Below, piece by piece: positions 1 through 10,759 of a stretch of 60,000 bases of DNA. Where the stretch lies: positions 71,177,465 through 71,237,464 of the forward strand of contig NC_087064.1 in NCBI RefSeq assembly GCF_963678635.1. Direction: 5' to 3'. How positions within the stretch are numbered: the first letter of the stretch is position 1; each line of letters opens with the position of its first letter. Position numbers and translations under genes: made by a program. The DNA is from Symsagittifera roscoffensis. Lineage: Eukaryota > Xenacoelomorpha > Acoela > Convolutidae. The notes beneath the pieces were generated by a model. The model did not search any database. It saw only the letters and a list, made by a program, of their open reading frames with translations, and was not told where the DNA came from.

Positions 1-345
1 GCTCATTTTCAAAAAAAAATGTCGAACATTTTGCCAACTTGTTTTTTAGGTCGACCATATTGATTTTCTGAGCTCTTCTAAAATACTATAAAGAGTCCAA
101 TTGGACCAAATTTTTTGCGCCACAGTCAAATTTTTTGAAAAAACAGGCCAAAAAAGCTGTTTTAGGCAAATTTTAGAAAGTTTTGACTAAAAAATTGCGC
201 GCTGCCACCTCAAAAGTAGTATATTTTGGCGCCGCAGGCGTCTGTAGACAATTTTTAGGGTCCGTTAACAGAAACGGATTTCTCAAAATGGGACAAAGGG
301 GGACCCTTTGGGTCAGCAGTGGTTCAAATTCCTGAGGGATGGCGT
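1..345 (+). mobile_element. hAT-like MITE, left end cut by window edge
   Basis: Matches 11,877-12,245 nearly base for base and, in inverse orientation and more diverged, 8,252-8,638. Shared landmarks in order are a GTCGACC/GGCCGACC block followed by ATTGATTTTCTGAGCTC, a GCGCC/GCGCGC pair around the middle, the GGCGCCGCAGGCG block, and GGGGGACCCTTTGGG near the right end. No coding potential is seen; a minus-strand ORF across it looks accidental. Its class is inferred from the complete copy at 8.25-8.64 kb, whose ends look like hAT MITE termini. Confidence 0.5.
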
Positions 346-795
346 CATTTGAGTCGTTTTTGTTTCGCTCAGCCTTAAATTGTGCCGAATTCCCTAAAAA
401 GAAACATATTAGATTATAATGATTTTTATAGTCAGTCTCCACAAATTTCAAAAAAAATTAATTATCATCGAAGAAAAACGGTATATAGTGTTACTATTTT
501 TCGAAACAAGAAAAATCATTATAATCGGTTACGTTTTAAAAACTTTTTCTGATATTTTATTCAATTATAATCCATTATAATGGATTATAATCCATTATTA
601 TTCAACAAATGTCATCGCTTCATTTCGTTGCATTTTTGTTTTGTTTTGTGTGCTTTTCAGTTGATTACAGAACTACAAGAAACTATATTTTGTGTTTATA
701 CATCTAATATATTTTGTATTTCTATAACCCAAATACATCTAAATTTGTTCAAATTTAGGATAGATATTTTTTTGAAAAAACAATTCTCCTCTATT
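346..795 (+). repeat. AT-rich repeat unit with nested inverted repeats
   Basis: Repeated at 12,246-12,708 in the same order after the same MITE, so the two form one composite unit. It contains a 16-bp inverted repeat, GATTATAATGATTTTT at 412-427 against its reverse complement at 511-526, and a perfect 20-bp palindrome TAATCCATTATAATGGATTA at 568-587. The right end (GGATAGAT...GAAAAAACAATTCTCCTC) is shared with the 3' ends of the LINE copies, so it fuses into LINE copy I. The reading frame across it (580-807) is low complexity and judged non-coding. Confidence 0.5.
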
Positions 796-984
796 AACAG
801 CGCGTAAATTTTCTTTTCAAATTATTTTTTTGTAAAACTTATTGCACTGGGTCAAAGAAAAACAAAAAAAAATGACTAAATTTTTAATTGGCCCTATTGG
901 ATCTGTCAGAATGAAAACAAAATATCAAACTTCCAAACTCGAGACATTGGAAATTTTGAAATCTTGAACAGAAAATGAAAATGA

Positions 985-1345
985 GAAACGAACGATTGAT
1001 TAGATTGTAAACAAACTCAAAACGCATCATAAAGCAGAAGCTTTTAAATACTAAATTCGCTCAGAAAAACCGCCGAGGTGGCTTTTTCAGCTATTGGATT
1101 GTTGAGTCAACTGTTTTCTCAAACTGTGGGCTTTTTCCATGTAAAAATCTCAGTTTTGTCAGTGATTGTAAATGGTTAGATTGATTAGATTGTGAACAAA
1201 CTCAAAACGCATCATAAAGCAAAAGCTTTTAATTACTAAATTCGCTCAGAAAACCGCCGAGGTGGCTTTTTCAGCTATTGGATTGTTGAGTCAACTGTTT
1301 TCTCAAACTGTGGACTTTTTCCATGTAAAAATCTCAGTTTTGTAA
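985..1345 (+). repeat. LINE leader, tandemly duplicated
   Basis: Two ~185-bp units share CTCAAAACGCATCATAAAGC, GCCGAGGTGGCTTTTTCAGC and TTGTTGAGTCAACTGTTTTC. The same leader occurs once near 3.9, 7.05, 15.1, 16.4 and 17.7 kb and twice near 20.35 kb. Its position upstream of the endonuclease suggests 5' UTR or internal promoter. TTGAGTCAA is a short palindrome within every copy. No ORF is conserved here. Confidence 0.45.
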
Positions 1346-1963
1346 AGGGTATATATAAATATATAATTTCAACAAAGTTTCGCGTTCTGAAATTTTGAGG
1401 TGAGAAACATTTAAACATTTAAATTTTCATGAGAGAAAGCTAGAAACTTTGCGATACTCGCTCAGTAGTTTTTTCAATGTCATTCAAAAAAATTAAGAAC
1501 TCAAGATACTAATATAAAAATGAAAGGTGAATGAGTACCTTGCGATATAAGCGGGGCAGCTCAGATTGTACAACCTTTCAAGTTAAGGGAAAAAATGATA
1601 AGGTGAAAGAACAATAACAAAAAAAGCAAAAATACGATCCAGTTTAAGCAGGAGCTTTTATCGTCTCAGCGATGTAGAAAAAAGTTGAAACAGAACTAAA
1701 TAAAGAACAAAAAAACGGAGTGCATAGCCCCTGTTCTCATTCATACCTTGTTTTTGTTGAAAAAAACTATCGTCAAACCGGAGTGATCATGAAAAAAAAA
1801 TTAAAAAATGAAAACTCTAAAATATTAAACTGAAACATAATGAGGGTTCATACGCTTCAATTGATATAGTTTTTTTTGAAAACACATGAGGCTTAAGCAT
1901 TTTATCGAATATGGTCAGAGGCGCGTGCCCATACTAAAAAGGATGAAAAAATTTTTAGTTTTG

Positions 1964-2222
1964 CTAAACGTTAGATCACTGAGGGAAAAGATTGACCATC
2001 TTCAGCTTTATTTGAGTTCATTATAAAATGAACCAGTAGTTATTGCACTAACACAAGCATGGTTGAAAACAGATTGAAACAAAGAATACCTGACCTTACA
2101 AAACCACCAACTAGTAGAAACTCAACGAAGAGATAGCAGAGGTGGTCGATTTGGTTATTTTTTTCATAAGGCCATTAGTTTTCAGCGCATTATTGTTCTA
2201 GCTGCGACGAAAATCAATTTTT
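1964..2222 (+). pseudogene. LINE APE-type endonuclease fragment (copy I)
   Basis: Conceptual translation gives LNVRSLREKIDHLQLYLSSL, then after a stop EPVVIALTQAWLKTD, then RRDSRGGRFGYFFHKAIS. This order (NVRSL, P-V-IALTETWL-like, R-GGG--Y--K) is the classic apurinic-endonuclease domain of CR1/jockey-group LINEs. In the family the domain nicks target DNA to prime reverse transcription. At least two in-frame stops make this copy non-functional. A GDFN-like continuation lies downstream at about 2,376-2,412. Confidence 0.75.
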
Positions 2223-2375
2223 GACAATCAAAAATAACTCTGTTTTTTGACAATCAAAAAACAGAACATTTTCTACGGTGGTTTATTCGGGAACTGGCTT
2301 AACACTGGTTGATTTAGTGAAGAAATTGGAAACTTACTAGAAGGCAATTGATGTGACCCCATAATGAACAGGCTC

Positions 2376-2412
2376 TTTTTGGAGACGTCCATCTTGACCA
2401 TTTGAAATCTCA
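2376..2412 (+). pseudogene. LINE endonuclease GDxxxDxLK motif (copy I)
   Basis: Reads FGDVHLDHLKS. It matches the GDFN-D-L motif of APE-type endonucleases in non-LTR elements, with N replaced by H. The same motif recurs near 5,049, 13,558 and 18,889 in later copies. The separation from the NVRSL block is shorter than in intact families, so internal coding sequence has been lost or scrambled. Confidence 0.5.
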
Positions 2413-3399
2413 AACTGTAAAAATGCATGCGAGGATTTATAGAAAACTTTTAAACTAAAAAAAAAATGAAAAAACATGTATCAAATCATCAAACAGTTAC
2501 CTCCGAAAGTTGAATTAATGCGATATACTCAGATTTTGCCACAGCTCTTGAGTTGTCGGATACATTGGTTAGAGATCATTCAACTGTAACTAAGAAACTG
2601 AACAAACAGCGAGAGAGTTCCAAGATGCATTATCCCAAACAGTAGCTAAGAATGTTTGAAACAACTCAAAAGATAAGGAAACTTGCGAAAGAAATGAAAT
2701 TTAAATTCTAGTTGAATTACCAAAGCAATACGAAGAAGTTCAAAACTTAGATTGCAAGGAGTCTTTTCAATCATTTTAGCCGATAATTACAACAGACATA
2801 AACCTTTTCGTTTCAACTAAAACTATATTTAAACGAAAACAAGAAACTTGGATAGATAATGAAATCAAAACTATGGCTAGCACAATCGAAAAATTTCAAT
2901 AAACAACATCTATCTAGGACGCGACAATCTTAAAAGTAAAGTTGCAAAAACTAGGAGTGTAGTATGAAAACTGGGAGTCAAGAAAAAACCACAAAATATC
3001 CAAAATGAACAAAACAATGAGGCAAGACAAAACACGACAATTTTTTCGTACTTCGAGAGAATTATCGGGTAAGCGAAGGCAAAAAATCTGTTAACCTACA
3101 CCACGGAGAAGCCATAAAATTGAATCGTTTTTTATGCTAACCTAAAATATCAATTGGCTGAGAAAATTGAGCCATCTCAAAAAAAACCTTAGAAGCAAAT
3201 TGGTAAAAATTTTTGTCGTTTAGAAAAACACTAGGAAAGAAATCTACCCGATCTTCAAAATTTCCATACAAAAAAACAGTTGTGGTTTTTTTGGGTTGAA
3301 CAGTACTGTCTTAACAAAATACGGAAATGGCAAAAAATTAATAATATGACAAAATTTTTTAAAAAGATTTAGGAACAAAATAATTTTCCTGACTGTCGT

Positions 3400-3705
3400 A
3401 AATTATTCATGGTAATACCAATATATTGCATGGGAACAAGGAACCTTTCAGATAAGTATAGTACAACATATCTTTTGCCAGATTTTGGCAAATAATTTTA
3501 AAAATCTACTCCACAAACGCTTTTTGATTTCCAGTTGAGCTTGGTGCTTTGATTAAAAACCAATTCACTGTTCGACCTTATTTTTCTACAGCAGTATCAA
3601 AATATCCCACTCTGAGACATCCAAAATGAAATGGAATGGAACAATAAGGTAACAAACTTACTAAAGTTCATGGATAGATGATTTTTTTGAAAAGACAATT
3701 CTCCT
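3400..3705 (+). pseudogene. LINE reverse transcriptase N-terminal fragment (copy I)
   Basis: Fragments MVIPIYCMGTRNLSDKYSTT, YLLPDFGK and TPQTLFDFQLSLV followed by LKTNSLF correspond to the family's P-I-KKG--DP-NYRPISLLP---K--EK---LY-F stretch before the catalytic core. It stops at the 3' element junction without reaching the aspartate motifs. Confidence 0.6.
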
Positions 3706-6700
3706 CTATTATCAGCGCGTAAATTTTTTTTCAAGTTCATTTTTTTGTAAAAGTTATTGGACTGGGTCAAAAAAAACAAAAATTTATCTGATTAAAATTT
3801 TAATCGGCCCTATTGGATCTGTCAGAATGAAAACAAAATATCAAATTTCCAAACTCGAAACATTGGAATTTTTGAACTTTTGAACAGAAAATGATAATGA
3901 GAAACAAACGATTGATTAGATTGGGAACAAACTCAAAACGCATCATAAAGCAGAAGCTTTTAAAAACTAAATTCGCTCAGAAAACCGCCGAGGTGGCTTT
4001 TTCAGCTATTGGGTTGTTGAGTCAACTGTTTTTTCAAACTGTGGGTTTTTTCCATGTAAAAGTCTCAGTTTTGTCAGTGATTGTAAATGGTATATATAAA
4101 CATATCTTTTTAGCAAAGTTTCGCATTCTGAAATTTTGACGTGAGAAACAATTAAACATTTAAATTTTCATGAGAGAAAGCTAGAAACTTTGCGATACTC
4201 ACTCAGTAGTTTTTTCAATGTCATTCAAAAAAGTTAAGAACTCAAGATACTTATCTAAAAATGGAACGTAAATGAATACCTTGCAATATCAGCAGGGCAG
4301 CTCAGATTGTACAACCTTCCAAGTTAAGGGAAAAAATTGATACACTGAAAGAACAATAACAAAAAAGCAAAAATTACTATCCAGTTTAACAAAGAGCTTT
4401 TATCTTCTCAGCGATGTAGAAAAAAGTTCAAACAGAACTAAAAGAAGAACAAAAAAACGGAGTGCATAGCCCCTGTTCTCCTTCATACCTTGTTTTTGTT
4501 GAAAAAAACTATCGTCAAACTGGAGCGATAATGAAAAAAAATTAATAAATGAAAACTCTAAAATATTAAACTGAAACATATTGAGGGTTATTACGCTTCA
4601 ATTGATAAAGTTTGTTTTTTTTGAAAACACATGAGGCTTAAGCAGTTTATCGAATATGGTCAGAGGCGCGTGCCCATACTGAAAAAGGAGGGAGAAAAAT
4701 TGGTTTTACTAAATGTTAGATCACTGAGGGAAAAACAATGACCATCTTCAGCTTTATCTGAATTCATTGTAAAATGAACCAGTAGTTATTGCACTAACAC
4801 AAGCATGGTTGAAAATAGATTGAAACTAAAAAAATCCTGACCTTACAAAACCACTAACTAGTAGAAATTCAACGAAGAGATAGCAGAGGTGGTGGATTTG
4901 GCTATTTTATTCATAACGCCATTAGTTTTTAGCGCATTAGTGTTCTAGCTGCGACCAAAAGGATTTTTTGACTATCAGAACAGAACATTTTTACGGTGGT
5001 TTATTTGGGAACTGGATTAACACTGCTTGATTTGAACAGGCTTTTTTTGGAGACGTCCGTCTTGACAGTTTAAAATCTCAAACTATAAAAATGCATGCGA
5101 GGATTTATAGAAAGCTTTTAAACTAAGAAGAACAATGAAAAAACAAGTATCAAATCACCAAACAGTTACCTCCGAAAGTTGAATATATGCGATGTACTCA
5201 GATTTTGCCACAGCTGTTGAGTTGACGGATACATTGATTAGAGATCATTCAACTGTAACTAGAAAACTGAACAAACAGCGAGAGAGTTCCAAGATGCATT
5301 TTCCCAAACAGTAGCTAAGAAAGTTTGAAACAACTCAAAAGATAGGAAAACTTGCGAAAAAAATGAGCTTTAAATGCAAAAACTAGGATTGTAATATGAA
5401 AACTGGGAGTCAAGAAAATACCACAAATTATCCCAAACGAACATAACAATGAGGCAAGACAAAACACGAAAAATTTTCGTACTTCGAGAGAATTATCGGG
5501 TAAGGGAAGGCAAAAAATCTGTTAACCTACACCATGAGAAGCCACAAAATTGAATTCGTTTTTTATGCTAATCTAGAATATCAATTGGCTGAGAAAGTTG
5601 AGCCATCTCAAAAAAACCATTGGAAGCGAGTTGGTAATAATTTTTGTCTTTTAGAAAAACACAAGAAAAGAAATCTAGCCGATCTTCAAAATTTCCATGC
5701 AAAAAAACAGTTGTGGATTTTTTGGGTTGAACAGTACTCTCTTAAAAAAACGGAAATGGCAAAAAAAATATTGATATGACAAAGTTTTTTTAAAAGAGTT
5801 AGGAACAAAATAATTTTCCTGACTGTCGTAAAGTATCCATGGTAATACCAATATATTAAATGGGAACAAGGAACGTTTCAGATAATTATAGTACAACATA
5901 TCTTTTGCCAGATTTTGGCAAATAGTTTGAAAAAACTACTCCACAAACGCTTTTTTGATTTCCAGTTGAGCTTGGTGTTTTGATTAAAAACCAATTCAAT
6001 TTTCGATCTTGATTTTGAACAGCAGTATCGAAATATCTCATTCTGAGACATTCAAAATGAGCTGGGATGGAACCACAAGTAACAAAGGCAGTTTTTTAGA
6101 TCTCAAAAAAGCGTTTGACACTGTTTCTACTGATGCTGTTCTATAAAAAAGCTAAAAACTGCAGATTAAAAAGTCCCATTCAGGCATTTTTTAAATCATA
6201 TTTGACAAATAGATCAGAAAAAAGGTCCTTACCTGTCAAAACTGAAAACATTTCACTGTGGAGTGCCACAGGGGTAATCCCTTGGACGACTTCTGTTCAT
6301 TTGAATGATAATTAATTTGCCAACGATTACATTCTTAGTGAACACATATTTACACGCTGATGACACACAATGAGGCAAAAAAAAATAAACACCAAATCAA
6401 TTAAAAATTGAAAAAACAGGAACTGTTTGAAAATTAATGTGCTAACTATTAAACTGGAAAAAGAAAACAGTAAACTCTACTAAGAAGGTAATCATGAGAG
6501 ACGACAATTTGAACAGAGGAACCAATGATGACAATAACAAGGTCTATATACTAAACATGTGGGTTTTCACGTCGACGCAAATTTAGATGTCAAATTTTTT
6601 ACTGACTTTTTTGCAAAACAAATTAAATTATTTTGTGAGTTGCTCCACGGATCACGTGACGAACTAAAAACTACACAGTTATTTTAAACCTATTTTGGTC

Positions 6701-6885
6701 CAATTCGTCCAATACAGACAATACAGAACCATGGGCTTATATTGTACATCACAGCTAATAAACATCACCACAAAGTTTTGAAATGAAATAAAATCAAAAT
6801 TTGAGAATACTATTAGGAAAACGGAATTATCAGTGTGTAACATATTTGAAGAATTTTAAAAATCTAGGCTCAATGGATTTTTTTT
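3706..6885 (+). mobile_element. Decayed LINE, copy II (most complete)
   Basis: Begins head-to-tail with copy I at the shared 3'/5' junction and keeps the single leader (about 3,890-4,145), the endonuclease start (about 4,706, LNVRSLREK then a stop), GDVRLDSLKS (about 5,049), and the longest reverse-transcriptase remains. A block corresponding to about 2,700-2,940 of copy I is missing near 5,375. All frames are broken. Confidence 0.7.
5836..6700 (+). pseudogene. LINE reverse transcriptase core and C-terminus (copy II)
   Basis: Reading across frames gives VIPIY-MGTRNVSDNYSTT, LLPDFGK-FEKTTPQTLF, LKNQFNFRS, then LDLKKAFDTVSTDAVL (6,096-6,143), CGVPQG followed by a stop and SLGRLLF (6,257 on), and HADDTQ (6,353-6,370). 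These are RT motifs up to the catalytic (Y/H)ADD box; LKINVLTIKLEKENSK and GFHVDANLDVKFF continue the usual C-terminal order. Many frameshifts and stops make it a pseudogene. Motifs are those of jockey/CR1-like LINEs rather than retroviral RT. Confidence 0.8.
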
Positions 6886-7605
6886 TTTCCAGTTTAAATA
6901 TTTTGTAAAGTTTATTGCACTGGGTCAAAAATACAAAACTTATCTAGTTAAAATTTTAAGCTGCCCTATTGGATCTGTCAGAATGAAAACAAAATATCAA
7001 AAAAGAAACATTGGAATTTTTGACCTCTTGAACAGAAAATGAAAATGAGAAACGAACGATTGATACAATTGTGAACAAACTCATAACGAATCATAAAGCA
7101 GAATCATTTAAATGTTAAACTCGCTCAGAAAAACCGCCGAGGTGGCTTTTTCAGCTATTGGATTGTTGAGTCAACTGTTTTCTCTAACTGTGGGCTTTTT
7201 CCATGTAAAAATCTCAGTTTTGTGAAAAATAGTGAATGATATATATAAACATATCATTTCAACAAAGTTTCGCGTTTTGATATTTTGTTGTGAAAAACAG
7301 TTAAACATTTAAATTTTCATGAGAGAAAGCTAGAAACTTTGCGATGCTCGCTCAGTAGTTTTTTCAAAATCATTCAAAAAAAATAGGCACTCAAGATACT
7401 TATCTAAAAATGAAACGTAAATGAGTACCTTAAGGGCAGCTCAGATTGTACAATCTATCATTTTTAAGAAACAAAAATGATACGCTGAAATAACAATAAC
7501 AAAAAAGCAAAAATTACGATTCAGTTTTAGAAGGAGCATTTAGCCTTTATCTTCTCTGAGATGTCCTTGTAGAAACACTTAAAAAGTTTAAACAGAAAAA
7601 TTGCG
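6886..7605 (+). mobile_element. LINE copy III, 5' part only
   Basis: Repeats the GCACTGGGTC junction, leader and the following non-coding region (CTCAAGATACTTATCTAAAAA, GGGCAGCTCAGATTGTACAA) and then breaks off at about 7,600, where MITE-like sequence follows. Neither endonuclease nor RT is present. Confidence 0.6.
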
Positions 7606-7800
7606 TGTTTTTCAGGGCGCGATCCCCCTCAAAATTAGCATGCAGGCGGTGCAGGCGGCCTAAGAAAATTTTTAAGGTAAGTCAGCCAAAAATAAATATC
7701 TCAAAATAGTATTAAGGGGGGACTCTTTGGGTCAGCAGGAGGTCGAATCCCTGAGGGGGGGGGGGGGGGGCATCCGACCTCCCTACGCTCTCCCCTAAAT
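7606..7800 (+). mobile_element. hAT-like MITE fragment with poly-G tract
   Basis: The CCCCCTCAAAATTAG, GGGGGACTCTTTGGGTC and AATCCCTGAGGGG landmarks match the right half of the MITE at 1-345 and of the inverse copy at 8.25-8.64 kb. A run of 16 G occupies 7,755-7,770. The left end of the element is absent. The minus-strand ORF over it is a translation of the G/C tract and is not accepted as a gene. Confidence 0.5.
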
Positions 7801-8251
7801 CCGTGACTAATGAAGACAATATACAGCTTTTCGGCTTGTGTTCCAGAATCCCCCATTTTTTTGCTTGATGCCCTCAAATGGCAACCATTCTTTTTCGAAA
7901 TGTAATATAAGTAATACTTGTAGTCAGAAATATTAAGTGAATGAAGTTTACAGAACAAATGAAAATTTTTGTTGACCGATGTTATATTTGGATCTGCGAA
8001 AAAATATTCAATTAATTTTTGTAGTATTTGGGTAGTAGATCTATTCTAGCTAAATTATACCCAATAAGCTTTGATAAAATATCAATTGTTTGATAAAAAA
8101 GGAAAAAATTTTGGCTTCCATGTTTGAAAAAGAAATATTTTGGCTTCATTGTTTTCAACGAAAGTTGTGATTTTTAGTCATTTATTTGCTTCTAAATTTT
8201 GCATAGCGAGGGGGAGTTAGGGTCTAAAAATGAAATGTCAGATCAATAAAA
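7801..8251. other. Unassigned AT-rich stretch
   Basis: No repeat partner, splice-flanked ORF or RNA gene was recognised. It separates two MITE copies of opposite orientation. Confidence 0.3.
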
Positions 8252-8638
8252 CGCGGGGGCAGATTTAGCGGGGGCGGGGGTTGATGCCCCCATCCCCTCA
8301 AGGATTCCCCTTTGGTACTTTTTAAGAAACCAATTTTTGGCCGACCGACCCTGAAGTTTTTATAAAGCATTGGCGCCAATATATACTAACTTTGAGGGGG
8401 TGCGCGCGCCAGAAAAAAAAAGGATTTTTGCCAAAGTTTTCCAAAAAATGCTTAAAAACGGCTTTTTTCAAAGTTATGCCAGCGGCGCACAAAATTTGGC
8501 CAAAACGGCGTCTTTCTAGCGCTTTAGGAGAGCTCGAGAAATCAATTTGGTCGGCCTAAAAAAAAGGTGAAAAAAAAATTTCAAACGTTTTTTGCAAATC
8601 CCCCACCCCCTCGAGAAAATTCTAGATCCGCCCCTGAT
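8252..8638 (-). mobile_element. Complete hAT-like MITE
   Basis: Ends are imperfect inverted repeats: GGGGGCAGATTTAG at the left and the reverse complement of CAGGGGCGGATCTAG at the right. The 8 bases outside (ATAAAACG left, ATTAAAAG right) agree at most positions, which could be a decayed 8-bp target-site duplication as hAT elements make. The inside has no coding capacity. Other copies lie at 1, 7.6, 9.82 and 11.88 kb. Confidence 0.55.
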
Positions 8639-9815
8639 TAAAAGTATGGGTTTTATAGACTTTTTTCCACCTTTCCTCTTTTACGTTCAAACAAAAGGGC
8701 AAAATAATGTATTTAGCATCTGCATAGTTTTTTGCCTTCAAAGTTGATTATTTGAAAACGGCTGCGCTTTTTTACGGTATTAAACTGCCCCGCAAAACAT
8801 CTACATCACCTCAGAACTGTGAAATATTGGTTAACCAGATCTTAAAATCAAAACTGAAAACTCTAGTGAGATCTTTAAAACTCTTCAAGAGTATTAAACA
8901 TTTTCAGTTTTAGAGATTTATAATTAAATCGTTTTCAAAACACCGACCTCAGTTTTGATGTTTGATTTTTTTCAAGATAATCAAATTAAAAGTTATGAGA
9001 AACTTCACTGTGGAACTTTCTATAGAAATTTTATAATGCTTCATTGTTCTCTGATTTTTTGGTTGAGTTTTTTTTGACTTAACAAATAATAAAAATACGT
9101 ATTCAGCAAACTGTTATTTTACTTGATGCTACCCAGGAATTTTTTGAAGTTTCCACCCTCAAATTTGATACCTAGAATCCACTTTTAAAATCAAATGATC
9201 ATTCAAGACTGATGATTCAAACTTATAATGTCGATGATTGAAATTTATAATGCTTCATTTTTCTTCATTCTAACTTGTTCATTCTAATGAATTATTAATG
9301 TGCATTCGTAATAAAAATTGTTTTCAAAAACTAGCAATTTAAACTTCATAAGTTTTGTTCCAAAAATTTAGATATCTTTAATAATTTCAACAGATATTGG
9401 CATGTAGAAACTTTGAAATCAAGGTTAAGATCATATTCCAGGATTTTTAAATAGGAAAGTAACGAAAGTTAAATGGAAAATAACGAAGATTTATTGGATA
9501 TTAAAGTGGAAAATAAGGAAGGTTTTTGAATGTTCAAAAAGCTTCAAAAAATTATTCCCAATCTTTGATTCTTTGTCTTCAAGATAGTTTTCATTTTCAA
9601 AACTTCAATTTTTTTGATTGCATTCTACCCGCACCCGATTTAATTCGAGTTTGCTACTTGTTTTATAGTTTCAAATTTTTTGCACGAATTCAAATTTTTT
9701 TACCAGTTTTTTCTTAATCAATAGTTCCTTTCAACTATGCTCCTAGTTTGGGGATAAAACTGGAGAAGTTACGTTCGTATGTGTTGATGTATATTTTATG
9801 CGTTAATGTAAGTAT
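8639..9815. other. Unassigned AT-rich stretch
   Basis: About 1.2 kb of A/T-rich sequence with no second copy noticed in the window. One short frame (9,526-9,717, 63 aa) has no recognisable domain and no good splice signals, and is not called. The phrase TATAATG with TTCATT recurs a few times near 9.2 kb without clear periodicity. Confidence 0.3.
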
Positions 9816-9945
9816 TCAGGGGCAGATCTAGAACTATCTCGTGGGAGGCGGAGGCCGTTGTAGAAAAAATCTAGAAAACTTGGCGAGCTTTTTTTGAGAT
9901 CAAACAAATTGATTTCCCGAGCTCTCTAGAAAAACTCTAAATTAC
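9816..9945 (+). mobile_element. hAT-like MITE left-end fragment
   Basis: Starts CAGGGGCAGATCTAGAAC and continues with the internal landmark CAAATTGATTTCCCGAGCTCTC shared in part with the copies at 1-345 and 8.25-8.64 kb. The right end is missing. Confidence 0.5.
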
Positions 9946-10261
9946 CATATTCTGAATAATGTGGAAAAAGGAATAAATTCCAACCAAATGCTTTTAATTG
10001 TAATATAAAATTTTAAAACTTGACAAAACAAAAGATTATCATTGATTTTAATCCATTTCGTTGTCTGCGAGTGACAAAACAATCGATTATATTGACAACT
10101 TTTTTGGCTACAATAATTCTTCATAAATGTTTTTTCTCCTTCTCTACTTGAATGCCAGTGCAAAGTTTTCAAAAGTATCTCGTCAATATTAGTGGGCAAG
10201 ATATAATCAAACCATGCTTTTCCAAAAGTGAATACAACAAAAACTGATACAAAACACTTAC

Positions 10262-10449
10262 GTTGATTATATTAGCGTAGTATTGCAGCGACTTATGCTT
10301 TTCAGTAAACTCAAACATCATCAGAAGCCTTGAGTGCTCATCGTTATTGTTGGTAAGAAATACTGGGTGTATGAAGTAATCAAAAACCATTTTCTCTAAT
10401 CCTGGAATGCCTCCAAAAACCATGATGGCAAAGATTTACCCTGGACACC
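10262..10449 (-). CDS. Candidate coding exon, unknown product
   Basis: On the minus strand a consensus worm acceptor (TTTTGTTTCAG) ends just above 10,449 and a consensus donor (GTAAGT) starts just below 10,262, giving a 188-nt exon. Only the frame starting at the ATG at 10,423 stays open: MVFGGIPGLEKMVFDYFIHP is its start and YYANIIN its end, 54 residues in phase 0 with the donor. Upstream in-frame there is a stop, so this would be a first coding exon after a spliced or trans-spliced leader. The amino-acid mix (NDEHSRLL, EFTEKHKSLQ) looks protein-like, unlike the surrounding AT-rich frames. I do not recognise the family. Further exons may lie at 9.94-10.25 kb but were not resolved; it may be a leftover of a decayed gene. 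Confidence 0.4.
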
Positions 10450-10462
10450 CTGAAACAAAAGG

Positions 10463-10690
10463 AACAGTCAAATTTTTTACCACATAAAGTTGCAACACTT
10501 TTATTAGATAATAAGTTTGGTTTTATTGTTCTCGTTAGGTCAAATTAAGTTGATTTAACCGTAAGAACAAGGAACAACATATGAGCTGTCCAGCTCTTCA
10601 TGAAGAGCCACTGTTTTCCCCTTGGTTGAGATTTAAGAGCAATTTGTTTGTAGTTTTCCGGGCCATGTTCTCAAGCCTACGAACACGGAT
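10463..10690. other. Intergenic, with a 16-bp palindrome
   Basis: Upstream flank of the minus-strand exon. Contains the perfect palindrome GCTCTTCATGAAGAGC at 10,593-10,608. Nothing else recognised. Confidence 0.35.
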
Positions 10691-10692
10691 TT

Positions 10693-10759
10693 TGGTGGGC
10701 CTCGAACATTCGACCTTTCAATTGCGAGGCGGGGATGTAACCACTTCACTAACGCTCCT
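10693..10759 (-). pseudogene. tRNA-like pseudogene or SINE head
   Basis: The minus strand shows TAGTGAAGTGGTTA, a good RNA polymerase III A box, followed about 40 nt later by GTTCGAGGC, which fits the core of a B box (GGTTCGANNCC with one change). Spacing is right for a tRNA body. The 5' GGAGCGT cannot pair with the 3' end, so no acceptor stem forms; this argues for a tRNA-derived SINE or a dead tRNA rather than a working gene. The amino-acid identity cannot be assigned. Confidence 0.4.

Larger units (their letters stand above)
796..3705 (+). mobile_element. Decayed LINE (non-LTR retrotransposon), copy I
   Basis: Runs from the recurrent junction with GCACTGGGTC (about 847) through a non-coding leader, endonuclease remains, and N-terminal reverse-transcriptase remains, ending at GTTCATGGATAGAT...TTCTCCTCTATTA, where copy II starts directly. 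A ~185-bp leader segment is duplicated in tandem (about 985-1,160 and 1,172-1,345); copy VII near 20.3-20.7 kb has the same duplication and similar junction, so these two share descent. The catalytic RT core present in copy II is missing here; the copy stops after the region encoding PDFGK and FDFQLSLV. Confidence 0.7.

Noticed and set aside
7701-7958. 85-aa ORF with proline run
   Set aside because: The prolines come from the 16-G tract of a MITE fragment.
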